Assembly (NCBI GenBank): GCA_020354155.1 | Contig: CP070644.1 | Span: forward strand, 911,141-923,791 | Source of the DNA: Nitrospiraceae bacterium | Lineage (GTDB): Bacteria; Nitrospirota; Thermodesulfovibrionia; UBA6902 | Direction: 5' to 3' | DNA: 12,651 nucleotides | In this document: in pieces, positions 6,663 to 12,651 of the stretch | Layout of the letters: every line of letters begins with the position of its first letter | How positions within the stretch are numbered: position 1 is the stretch's first letter | The notes under the pieces: model-generated | What the model was told of the DNA's origin: nothing | The model's database searches: none | Seen by the model: the letters and a program-made list of their open reading frames with translations, nothing else | Translations under genes and position numbers: made by a program

Positions 6663-8132
6663 ATGTTTTCCACACTCCAAAATATACTCCTTGTCAACAA
6701 GGACCTGAATAACTTTCAGTCAATTGAAAAGGCCCTGGAAAATTGCAATGGGTCTCTGGAGATCATCAGGGCACAGGACGCTGATCAGGGACTCCGTATT
6801 GTTGACCGGCAGCTGGTGGATATCATTATTCTTGATTATCAATCTTCACAGGATGATCGAAAATTACTTGATGAGCTGAACCTCAGAAAGACCAATATCC
6901 CTGTTATTGCACTGGTTGAAAAAGGCAGTGAACTGCTGGCAGCAGAGGCAATAAAAGAGGGTGCCTGCGATTACCTGATCAAAGACAAAACCTATCTCGA
7001 AGCACTTCCACAATGTATTAATAAAGCATTGCCTGTGTACAGTGAAAAAGAAGTTGACGCAGAGGACCATATCAGGCAGGCAATGGTGTTCAGACAGATT
7101 TTCAGGAGCCAGAAATGGTGGCAGAAGATAATTGACGCCATCAGGGATTACCTCTTTGTTATTGACAGTGACTACCGGATTTTAAAGACGAACAAGGCCT
7201 TTGCAAATCTTTTTGGGAAAGAACCTGCTGATATCATTATGCAACCTTATTACACTCTCTATAACCTGACATCTCCTCATGAATGGTGTCTTGATTCAGC
7301 GGAGATGAACGACAGGTTGCCAGGGGCGGTTGAGAGAGAAATTGACGGCAAGGTCTTTCTGATAAGTTCGTTTCCGATCAGTTATGACGGTCAAATGGCT
7401 AGTGTATATATTATGAAGGATATTACGGAAACACGGCGACTGAAAGACCAGGTTTATCATCTGGACAAGCTTTCATCTCTGGGCACTCTTACCTCTGGTG
7501 TTGCCCATGAGATCAATAATCCCCTGACGGGAATTATCGGGTATACAGAGATGCTCATGCTGGACGAAAAAAATGAAGGGAGCAGAAAGTATCTGCAGAA
7601 AGTCTATGATTCTGCATTGCGATGCAAAAAGATTGTGGAAAACATGCTCACCTTTTCCAGGCAGAAATCTGCTCAAAAAAGTCCTGAAAATATCAATGAT
7701 GTACTGGACAACACTATAGAACTGCATGAGTACGTTCTGAAATCAACGAATATAGAGATTGTCAGGGAATATAATAAGGTGCCTTATATCGATATTGACA
7801 GGCAGCAGATGCAGCAGGTTTTACTGAACCTGCTCATTAATGCGGAACATGCAATTTCTGAATCAGACAGAAAGGGAATGATAACCTTTAAGACCATACA
7901 TGACAGAGAAGTTAATAATATTATTATAACAGTGTCAGATAATGGAAGCGGGATCTCGAAAGAGATACTTCCGAGAATATTCGATCCCTTTTACACTACA
8001 AAACCGGTCAATAAAGGGACAGGTCTGGGGCTCTCAATTGCCCATGGTATTATTGCCGAGCAGGGGGGCACCATCGAGGTTACGAGTGTGATTGATAAAG
8101 GTACCTCCTTTATCATACGACTACCTGTCTGA
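6663..8132 (+). CDS. Hybrid-type sensor histidine kinase: degenerate receiver-PAS-HisKA-HATPase
   Basis: This 489-residue protein has no predicted membrane helix and is probably cytoplasmic. Residues 5-125 form a receiver-like domain with D58 and K107 kept. The acidic pair is reduced to N12-K13-D14 and the switch Thr is replaced by V85, so its phosphorylation is doubtful. A PAS domain spans about 152-257 (IIDAIRDYLFVIDSDYRIL, ending MKDITE). HisKA starts near 265 with phosphoacceptor H282 (AHEINNPLTG). HATPase_c at about 380-489 has the N box N389/N393, the G1 box DNGSG (426-430), the F box FDPFYTT and the G2 box GTGLGL (452-457). All catalytic boxes are intact. The ATG follows the motB stop directly. 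The receiver-only regulator at 3906 is the most likely partner, which makes this a stator- or chemotaxis-linked two-component system. The input signal is unknown. Confidence 0.92.
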   Translation: MFSTLQNILLVNKDLNNFQSIEKALENCNGSLEIIRAQDADQGLRIVDRQLVDIIILDYQSSQDDRKLLDELNLRKTNIPVIALVEKGSELLAAEAIKEGACDYLIKDKTYLEALPQCINKALPVYSEKEVDAEDHIRQAMVFRQIFRSQKWWQKIIDAIRDYLFVIDSDYRILKTNKAFANLFGKEPADIIMQPYYTLYNLTSPHEWCLDSAEMNDRLPGAVEREIDGKVFLISSFPISYDGQMASVYIMKDITETRRLKDQVYHLDKLSSLGTLTSGVAHEINNPLTGIIGYTEMLMLDEKNEGSRKYLQKVYDSALRCKKIVENMLTFSRQKSAQKSPENINDVLDNTIELHEYVLKSTNIEIVREYNKVPYIDIDRQQMQQVLLNLLINAEHAISESDRKGMITFKTIHDREVNNIIITVSDNGSGISKEILPRIFDPFYTTKPVNKGTGLGLSIAHGIIAEQGGTIEVTSVIDKGTSFIIRLPV

Positions 8133-8140
8133 TTATAAAT

Positions 8141-8160
8141 GGGGCTCTGCACCAGACCCC
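8141..8160 (+). repeat. Imperfect hairpin just downstream of kinase gene
   Basis: GGGG, a bulged C and TCTG pair with CAGACCCC around a CAC loop, giving an 8-bp stem with one bulge. No T-run follows. It starts 8 bases after the kinase stop and may protect the 3' end or act together with the next hairpin. Confidence 0.5.
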
Positions 8161-8172
8161 GGTTATATTACA

Positions 8173-8207
8173 GTATGGGATTGCATCCCATACCTGTTTT
8201 CATTTTA
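8173..8207 (+). terminator. Probable rho-independent terminator of the + strand stator operon
   Basis: GTATGGGAT (8173-8181) and ATCCCATAC (8185-8193) form a perfect 9-bp stem with a TGC loop. A T-rich stretch (TGTTTTCATTTT) follows. It lies 41 bases after the kinase stop, where the RR-to-kinase operon should end. The stem is only moderately GC-rich and the T-run is interrupted, so the strength is uncertain. Confidence 0.6.
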
Positions 8208-8223
8208 AGTCTTTCAGTCGGAG

Positions 8224-8252
8224 CCCCTTTCTTTTACCAGAAAAGAAAGGGG
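8224..8252. repeat. Perfect 12-bp inverted repeat (stable hairpin)
   Basis: CCCCTTTCTTTT (8224-8235) and AAAAGAAAGGGG (8241-8252) are exact reverse complements around an ACCAG loop. The polypurine/polypyrimidine character is striking. It lies between convergent operons and could be a bidirectional terminator or part of a dispersed intergenic repeat. It is not followed by a canonical T-run on the + strand. Confidence 0.7.
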
Positions 8253-8257
8253 GGAAA

Positions 8258-8394
8258 GAAACTGGCCCGAGAGACTTTCGAGACGGTTCTGCACTCAACT
8301 TTCAGGGAGTTAATTTAAACTCACCCGACAAGTGGGGCTCAAACACAAATTAACTCTCATTCCTTCCAGTTTCGCGCATCACCTAAAGTCTCTC
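8258..8394. repeat. Cluster of interleaved inverted repeats in gene-free interval
   Basis: Three distant perfect pairs are present. GAAACTGG (8258-8265) pairs with CCAGTTTC (8366-8373). GAGAGACTTT (8269-8278) pairs with AAAGTCTCTC (8385-8394). GAGTTAATTT (8307-8316) pairs with AAATTAACTC (8347-8356). The first two pairs interlock, so they cannot form together in a simple nested fold. GAGTT at 8307 can also pair locally with AACTC at 8318-8322. No gene is visible in 8133-8498. The region could be a structured RNA, a MITE-like remnant or a convergent-operon buffer. Confidence 0.5.
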
Positions 8395-8498
8395 ATGGGA
8401 ATATTAAAAAGACTTTTTATAGACCATTTGATTGCTTCCGTGCTATGAGGGAATGCGAGGGTTAGAAATAAATTCACCTCTGAGGAGCAGATTACACT

Positions 8499-9740
8499 TT
8501 ATTTAAATAAATTCTCTGTTGGAATCACCGGGCTCTGCAGGTCTTCAATTACATTCTGATTTGCACTGCTCTCATCCGGTGGCACCGTTTCTTTTTCTAT
8601 GACAGTTGTATCTGTCGGTTCAGTTTGTGCCGGGGCTGTGACTCCGGGTCGTGAAAGCAGGTTCTTGATCATTGCGTCCTTCGTGTCCAGTCCATTATCT
8701 CTATTCCACTCTTTTATGGTGATGTCATTTCCCTTCTTGAGAATCGGACTCATTTCATTCTGTATGATGGGATTCAATCCATCCTTCCTGATTTGAGGTG
8801 ACCAGTTCCTGGTCTTTTTCTTTATACCGATTTTGGCCCGGTTTTTATCTATCTCTTTCATGTCAGATACAGACTTTACCTTACCGGTCTGAAGGAGCAT
8901 GGCTTTCTCAGACCTGGGTGAACCTTCTTTCTGCTTTGCAATCTGTCTGTTGTCCCGTTTCGGGGCAAAGACAAGTTTTTTTCTCTTCTCAGAATGTTTT
9001 ACGATTATGCTGATCCGTCTGTTTCTTGGATCTGCGGCATCCTCCTCGATTAACGGGATTGTACCGGCAAAACCGGATACCCGTGCAATCCTGTCCGGGG
9101 AAACCCCGTTTGATTCAAGTGTTCGTCGTGCAGTCGAAGCCCTGTCAGTGGAAAGTTCCCAGTTTCCATAGTCTTTCTTTTCAAAGGGAACTGCATCAGT
9201 ATGACCCTCCACAATGACTCTGTTGGTCATGTCGCTTATTCTCTCAGCAATGACACGCAGAGCTGCTTTGCCTTTCGGTGTCAGTTTGTTGCTGCCCTTT
9301 TCAAACATGAGGCTGCCTTCCTTATCAATGAGCTGTATTCGAATTCCCTCCTTGACTACATCAACAATGACCTGGTCTTTCGCGCTTCCCAGTTCCTTCC
9401 CTATGCTTTCTTCGATGCTTTTTTCAAAATCTTTATTCAGAATCACGTCTCCCTGTTCTTTGAAAACCTGCTGCTGCGTAGGACCGGCCTCACTCATGAT
9501 TGAACTCGTTTTCCCCATGATGGAGGTTCCGCCATCCTGAAAGAGACTGAAGTGTTTAAAATACATGGATAGCCTGATCCTTTTTTCTTCAGAGGTCATG
9601 TTCAATAGCCACATAAGGAGGAAGAAGGCCATCATTGCTGTTACAAAATCCGCGTAGGCGACTTTCCATGCACCACCGTGGTGGCCGCCGTGGCCTCCCT
9701 TTTTTACTTTCTTAATAATGATCGGTTTTTGCTTCTTCAC
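8499..9740 (-). CDS. motB: Flagellar motor stator protein MotB with long C-terminal extension
   Basis: This 413-residue MotB has a basic N-terminus, then the hallmark GGHHGGAWKVAYADFVTAMM. A single membrane helix spans about 30-48, with ion-binding D31. The OmpA peptidoglycan-binding domain spans about 132-248 (GHTDAVPF 179-186, NWELSTDRA 193-201, NRR 240-242). About 165 more residues follow: a Lys/Arg-rich stretch (250-320), then a Pro/Thr/Glu-rich tail. E. coli MotB has 308 residues, so this is clearly longer. The start is GTG 9740, overlapping the motA stop by 4 bases (GTGA). No Shine-Dalgarno is visible, which fits translational coupling. It partners the MotA at 10585 in a second stator set, convergent with the first. 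Confidence 0.94.
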   Translation of the reverse strand: MKKQKPIIIKKVKKGGHGGHHGGAWKVAYADFVTAMMAFFLLMWLLNMTSEEKRIRLSMYFKHFSLFQDGGTSIMGKTSSIMSEAGPTQQQVFKEQGDVILNKDFEKSIEESIGKELGSAKDQVIVDVVKEGIRIQLIDKEGSLMFEKGSNKLTPKGKAALRVIAERISDMTNRVIVEGHTDAVPFEKKDYGNWELSTDRASTARRTLESNGVSPDRIARVSGFAGTIPLIEEDAADPRNRRISIIVKHSEKRKKLVFAPKRDNRQIAKQKEGSPRSEKAMLLQTGKVKSVSDMKEIDKNRAKIGIKKKTRNWSPQIRKDGLNPIIQNEMSPILKKGNDITIKEWNRDNGLDTKDAMIKNLLSRPGVTAPAQTEPTDTTVIEKETVPPDESSANQNVIEDLQSPVIPTENLFK

Positions 9741-10585
9741 GACCGCAGTGCCTGTTCAAGCTCATTGAACGTAGGTTTACTGGCAGAGGGGATCACGCGT
9801 CTGGCAAACTCAACGGCTATCTGGGGTGCTGAACCGCCGACAAAGGAGACGAGGGCAATCTTTATGACCCTGAGACTGATTGAATCATCTTCAGCAATAT
9901 AGGCAAGGTTTGTCCCAATAGGTCCCACAAATCCATAACTCAGGAGTACACCGAGAAAGGTCCCCACAAGAGCTGCACCGATACTGTGTCCGAGCACCTC
10001 AGGCGGTTCACTGATCTTACCCATTGTTATAACAACGCCCAGGACCGCAGCAACAATACCGAGTGCGGGCAGTCCGTCAGCAACCTTTGTTACGCTTATG
10101 GACGGTATTAATGCTTCATTATGGTGTGCTTCCAGCTCAGTTTCCATAACATCATCAAGCTCATGAGGAGATATATTTGTGCTGATAATGACCTTCAGGT
10201 TGTCGCATATAAAATGCAGGGCATGAGGATTTGACAGAATGCTTGGAAACTTGGCGAATATAGGGCTTTCATCCGGGTTTTCAATATCGTTTTCAATAGC
10301 GATCAGTCCCTCTTTCCTCATTTTCGAGAATATTCCATTCAGAAGAGAAAGGATATCGAGGTATTCCTCTTTGTTCCTGCTTTTGGCGGACAGAACACGC
10401 ATGACATTTTTCAGTACAATTCCGAGAACATTGGGAGGAGACTGAAGAATAAAAGCCCCAACTGCAGCGCCGCCGATTATCAGAAGTTCAACGGGCTGAA
10501 AAAGCACATGCATATTCCCCTGTTCAAGGAGATACCCTCCGATAACGGATCCAAAGACGATCACTAAACCGATTATGGCGAACAT
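9737..10585 (-). CDS. motA: Flagellar motor stator protein MotA (E. coli type)
   Basis: This 282-residue inner-membrane MotA has four membrane helices (about 1-20, 33-50, 171-190 and 203-222) and a cytoplasmic loop between helices 2 and 3. The rotor-interacting charges R90 and E98 (MRKEGLIAIE) and the prolines P173 (DGLPALG) and P222 (FVGPIG) fall at exactly the E. coli residue numbers, so the assignment is firm. Together with the overlapping motB it forms a stator of the E. coli MotA type, probably proton-driven. ATG 10585 is supported by AAAGGA upstream on the minus strand (complement of 10594-10599). It is longer than the MotA at 5145 and clearly of another subgroup. Confidence 0.96.
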   Translation of the reverse strand: MFAIIGLVIVFGSVIGGYLLEQGNMHVLFQPVELLIIGGAAVGAFILQSPPNVLGIVLKNVMRVLSAKSRNKEEYLDILSLLNGIFSKMRKEGLIAIENDIENPDESPIFAKFPSILSNPHALHFICDNLKVIISTNISPHELDDVMETELEAHHNEALIPSISVTKVADGLPALGIVAAVLGVVITMGKISEPPEVLGHSIGAALVGTFLGVLLSYGFVGPIGTNLAYIAEDDSISLRVIKIALVSFVGGSAPQIAVEFARRVIPSASKPTFNELEQALRS

Positions 10586-10593
10586 CGTATATG

Positions 10594-10599
10594 TTCCTT
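10594..10599 (-). promoter_or_regulatory. Ribosome binding site of the E. coli-type motA
   Basis: On the minus strand AAAGGA lies about 8 bases upstream of ATG 10585. This supports that start for the motAB pair. Confidence 0.55.
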
Positions 10600-10818
10600 T
10601 GTATTAAGGTGTTTAATTCAGTTTCTCTATATATACACTTAATATTCGGTTGAAGCGAGGAAAACCTTTAACGGGAAAAGCGGGGTGCCTGCTTTGTAAA
10701 CCTATAGGGAAATAAGCATTTTTCCTGATTAGTCACCGTCTGAATATCTGATTTGAACTTTGTTAATTTCCGTCGCGTTATTAATTTTATAACTGCATGT
10801 ATGAAGGAGACCGAGCTG

Positions 10819-10974
10819 ATGGAATGCAAGATGGAGAAACATAACCCTCACTGCAACTGTACCGACGAACCATGCAGCAGAAAGGGAAAATGCTGTGATT
10901 GCCTAGATTACAACAGGGAACAGGGAGCAGCGAGCAGGAACGTACCTATAACCGTTCAATTCGTTATTTTATAA
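10819..10974 (+). pseudogene. DUF6485-like small Cys-rich protein, apparently frameshifted
   Basis: From ATG 10819 the product starts MECKMEKHNPHCNCTDEPCSRKGKCCDCLDY, which matches my recollection of the DUF6485 family's Cys-rich, possibly metal-binding head (six cysteines). AAGGAG at 10804-10809, 9 bases upstream, supports this start over the in-frame ATG 10801. After residue ~36 (REQG) the frame drifts into AASRNVPITVQFVIL, which is unlike the family. From 10932 the +2 frame reads EQERTYNRSIRYFIRTHDR, which resembles the family's usual C-terminus (RTYxRSIRxFI). The expected LPACYF-like segment between the two is missing. A deletion of roughly 20 bases that also shifted the frame explains both facts. 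The function of the family is unknown. An unusual intact short variant is the alternative. Confidence 0.6.
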
Positions 10975-10994
10975 GAACACACGATAGAAAGAAT

Positions 10995-11055
10995 GCCGGA
11001 GTGGTACAATGGCAGACCTGCCGGCAGGCAGGCGCGGTGGACTCAACATGCGGAA
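10995..11055 (+). other. tRNA-like fragment, interrupted and incomplete
   Basis: The stretch GCCGGAGTGGTACAATGGCA, then GAC, at 10995-11017 looks like a tRNA acceptor 5' strand plus D-arm (GGT/ACC stem), closest to tRNA-Leu. A GC palindrome follows, then GGTGGACTCAACATGCGG, which resembles an anticodon-arm region. No T-arm (GGTTCGA-type) or closing acceptor strand follows, so it cannot be a working tRNA as it stands. It may be a remnant left by recombination or a chance similarity. Confidence 0.33.
11017..11028. repeat. GC-rich perfect palindrome CCTGCCGGCAGG
   Basis: A 12-bp perfect palindrome, followed by CAGGC that extends the repeat theme, sits inside the tRNA-like fragment. Such GC palindromes are often dispersed intergenic repeats, but only one copy is visible here. 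Confidence 0.5.
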
Positions 11056-11256
11056 CAGGGCTTCTTTATCATCAATAAGGTACTAATTTATAAAGAAACA
11101 AGAAGGGAATAAAAGAGACGATTTTCTATCCTTTTGATAAATTTCTTTCAGCAGATGCTCTCCAGAAAACTGACAATATTCAGCAAAGATCACTGTCTTG
11201 ATAACTTCAAAATCTCCAGATAAAAATGCAGTGTGTTAATTACCGGGGAGATTAGT

Positions 11257-11328
11257 GTGGGAAAAGGGCTTGTGAAAAAACTATTCATTATACTGGTCTG
11301 CGGCCTGACAGGCCTTGTCTGGCTGTAA
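11257..11328 (+). CDS. Possible 23-residue hydrophobic peptide
   Basis: GTG 11257 is preceded by GGGGAG at 11245-11250 with 6-base spacing, a good ribosome binding site. It opens a frame reading MGKGLVKKLFIILVCGLTGL, then VWL and a stop. The two lysines followed by a hydrophobic stretch resemble a signal peptide or a single membrane helix. The cysteine is not in a canonical lipobox. It could be a small membrane peptide or the surviving N-terminus of a lost exported protein. No partner gene is obvious. The region around it seems decayed, so confidence is low. Confidence 0.25.
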   Translation: MGKGLVKKLFIILVCGLTGLVWL

Positions 11329-11398
11329 ATTACGTCATCTTAAACTCGAATTTACTCATTAATCTATTTAATATGTCTATAACAACAGGATATAAATA

Positions 11399-11427
11399 TT
11401 GATGTTATAAATTGTGTTAATTAAAAT
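11399..11427 (+). promoter_or_regulatory. Candidate sigma-70 promoter for the mrp operon
   Basis: TTGATG (11399-11404) and TAAAAT (11422-11427) are separated by exactly 17 bases in an AT-rich segment. They lie about 115 bases before the mrpE start. The -10 matches 5 of 6 consensus bases and the -35 matches 4 of 6. The AT-rich background raises the chance of a random match. Confidence 0.4.
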
Positions 11428-11541
11428 AGAGCGTTTCTTGCGATATTGACCGCCTTTCTTTAAATTAGAAACAGTTCTATCTTTTTGAATTACTTGTTAT
11501 GTGTTGTTATTGAACTCTTAAGAAATGACGCCGATAAATTG

Positions 11542-12021
11542 ATGAGATATTTTATAGTTTTTTTCATACTGTTACTGCACTGGATATTATGGTCCGGCAA
11601 GTTCGATGCCTTTCACATCTCACTCGGGATTATCTCTTGTGCGCTTGTAACGTTTATGTCTCATGACCTGTTTCTAAAGCGCGAAAAGTTGTCTTCCAGG
11701 CTTCTGACAGAGTCCATTCGTTTCATTAAGTACGTCCCCTGGCTCTTATATCAGATTGTACTCTCCAATATCCATGTAGCATCTCTTGTTCTCAGCCCGA
11801 AGATGCCTATAGACCCCAAGTTAATAAGATATAAGACTAAATTAAAATCAGACATTTCATTGGTAACGTTTGCCAATTCCATAACCCTGACTCCCGGCAC
11901 CATTACCGCGGATATCAACGATGAAGAATATGTTGTTCATGCCCTTAGCAGGAAGGTTGCCGATGACCTTATGACAGGGGAGATGGAAGATAAAGTTGCA
12001 CATATATTTGAAGAGGAGTAG
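11542..12021 (+). CDS. mrpE: Na+/H+ antiporter subunit MrpE/MnhE
   Basis: This 159-residue inner-membrane protein starts with a hydrophobic segment (RYFIVFFILLLHWILW), has a further membrane stretch to about residue 40, and then a cytoplasmic-type domain. The stretch LVTFANSITLTPGTITADI is the clear MrpE signature. MrpE is an accessory subunit of the multi-subunit Mrp antiporter, which exchanges Na+ (or K+) for H+. I chose ATG 11542 because the family starts directly at the first membrane helix. A TTG at 11485 would add 19 residues of non-family sequence and has no ribosome binding site. It is the first gene visible of a mrpE-F-G run, and mrpF starts directly after its stop. No strong Shine-Dalgarno precedes it. 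Confidence 0.9.
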   Translation: MRYFIVFFILLLHWILWSGKFDAFHISLGIISCALVTFMSHDLFLKREKLSSRLLTESIRFIKYVPWLLYQIVLSNIHVASLVLSPKMPIDPKLIRYKTKLKSDISLVTFANSITLTPGTITADINDEEYVVHALSRKVADDLMTGEMEDKVAHIFEEE

Positions 12022-12327
12022 ATGGAAAGTTTTTTTATATATACAGCAATGTTTTTGTGTTTTCTTGTTATACTCGCTCTCTATCGCGGCGTAGCTGGAC
12101 CCACTGTCTTAGACAGGATAATAAGTATAAGCGCCATAGGCACCAAGACCACTGTAATCCTTGTCCTGATTGGCTTCATCTATAAAAGAGCGGACATGTT
12201 TCTGGATATTTCCATTGCCTATGCAATACTTAATTTCATTGCTACGATTGCTGCAGCAAAATTCTTCCGAAGAAGAAAGAGCATAATTCCGGGCTCAAAT
12301 TGCCCTATAGATAAAGGGGGAGAATAA
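12022..12327 (+). CDS. mrpF: Na+/H+ antiporter subunit MrpF/MnhF
   Basis: This 101-residue protein has three predicted membrane helices (about 4-20, 36-55 and 61-82). The motif RGVAGPTVLDRI after helix 1 is diagnostic for MrpF, and the segment DISIAYAILNFIATIAAAKF is the usual third helix. It is a small membrane subunit of the Mrp antiporter complex, next to MrpE and MrpG. ATG 12022 follows the mrpE stop with no gap, and the stop lies one base before mrpG, so all three are co-translated. The C-terminal tail is short, basic and cytoplasmic. Confidence 0.93.
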   Translation: MESFFIYTAMFLCFLVILALYRGVAGPTVLDRIISISAIGTKTTVILVLIGFIYKRADMFLDISIAYAILNFIATIAAAKFFRRRKSIIPGSNCPIDKGGE

Positions 12328-12328
12328 G

Positions 12329-12651
12329 ATGTCTGTCCTGGCCATTATCCTTATCGTAACAGGGGTTTTCTTTTTTACGACAGCCACGATCGGGCTGCTG
12401 CGATTTCCTGATTTTTATACGAGGATGCATGCCATCGGTAAAGGCGATACTCTGGGAGCGCTTCTGATACTTGCTGGGCTGGCTCTGTATAATCTGCATC
12501 ACGGATTTTCAATTGATGTAATACTGATCAGCGTAAAAATATTGTTTATTGCATTGTTTATCTTCATAGCCAATCCCACTGCCACCCATGCAATTACCAA
12601 GGCAGGGCTGGACTGCAGTGTAAAGCCATGGGAAAAAAAGGAGTTATCCAA
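12329..12651 (+). CDS. mrpG: Na+/H+ antiporter subunit MrpG/MnhG, 3' end cut by window
   Basis: ATG 12329 is preceded by an AGGGGGAGA ribosome binding site that overlaps the end of mrpF. The frame is open to the window end (107 codons seen), so the gene is nearly complete at usual MrpG length. The MrpG signature GLLRFPDFYTRMHAIGKGDT follows the first membrane helix. Helix 2 is LGALLILAGLALYNL, and helix 3 (ILISVKILFIALFIFIANPT) ends in the family's NPTATHAI motif. It completes an E-F-G order. MrpB, C, D and A-type subunits would be expected downstream, but this cannot be seen. Confidence 0.93.
   Translation, partial: MSVLAIILIVTGVFFFTTATIGLLRFPDFYTRMHAIGKGDTLGALLILAGLALYNLHHGFSIDVILISVKILFIALFIFIANPTATHAITKAGLDCSVKPWEKKELS

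Noticed and set aside
8404..8418. TAAAAAG-A-CTTTTTA inverted repeat as a terminator for the minus-strand motB
   Set aside because: It is AT-only apart from one pair, its loop is a single base, and it lies over 80 bases past the stop.
8133..8498. CRISPR array or direct-repeat array in the gene-free interval
   Set aside because: The repeats are inverted and irregular, with no regularly spaced direct repeat units.
10640..10680. Possible sigma-70 promoter for the minus-strand motAB (TTCAAC, 17 bases, TATAGA)
   Set aside because: The -35 matches only 3 of 6 bases and the -10 4 of 6, in AT-rich DNA. No sigma-28 or sigma-54 consensus is visible either.
10706..10727. Hairpin AGGGAAA/TTTTTCCT between motA and the DUF6485-like gene
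   Set aside because: The stem is short with a G-T pair and sits between divergent genes, where no terminator is expected.
11083..11235. Minus-strand open stretch of ~50 codons (reads GDFEVIKTVIFAEYCQF and on)
   Set aside because: It looks somewhat protein-like but has no suitable start or ribosome binding site, and I recognise no family. It might be a gene fossil, but the support is too weak to list.
11485..11541. Upstream TTG start for mrpE
   Set aside because: It has no ribosome binding site and adds sequence not typical of MrpE, whose N-terminus begins at the first membrane helix.

Overview
The window comes from a bacterium with a flagellar motility locus. It reads as a Gram-negative anaerobe-type lineage such as Nitrospirota or Desulfobacterota. 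That placement is an inference from the mix of families: flagellin-type glycosyltransferases, two stator types, a DUF6485-like Cys-rich protein and Mrp antiporter subunits. No rRNA or other phylogenetic marker is present to settle it.

Region 1 (1-3775, + strand) holds the 3' part of a large protein that fuses a Maf/DUF115-like segment to a CgeB-type glycosyltransferase. It is followed by a GT9 (heptosyltransferase-type) glycosyltransferase with a long extra C-terminal domain, and then a small helical protein of unknown function. Together these look like the end of a flagellin or surface glycosylation cluster.

Region 2 (3906-8132, + strand) is a compact five-gene run: a receiver-only response regulator with a helical tail, a PilZ-domain protein, MotA, a short MotB/MotD, and a receiver-PAS-histidine kinase. 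Genes overlap or abut, so co-transcription is likely. It packages a motor stator with a two-component pair and a probable c-di-GMP receptor, and is the most interesting unit in the window.

Region 3 (8133-8498) is a gene-free interval full of inverted repeats. It includes a terminator-like hairpin and a perfect 12-bp stem. It separates the first stator operon from a convergent second one.

Region 4 (8499-10585, - strand) encodes a second, E. coli-type MotA/MotB pair with a 4-base overlap. The MotA carries the R90/E98/P173/P222 landmarks at the E. coli positions. The MotB has an unusually long basic, then Pro/Thr-rich, C-terminal extension.

Region 5 (10586-11541) looks decayed. It contains a DUF6485-like small Cys-rich gene that appears internally deleted and frameshifted, a tRNA-like fragment interrupted by a GC palindrome, and a possible 23-residue membrane peptide. 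A candidate sigma-70 promoter follows.

Region 6 (11542-12651, + strand) starts an Mrp-type monovalent cation/proton antiporter operon, MrpE-MrpF-MrpG, with MrpG running off the window end.
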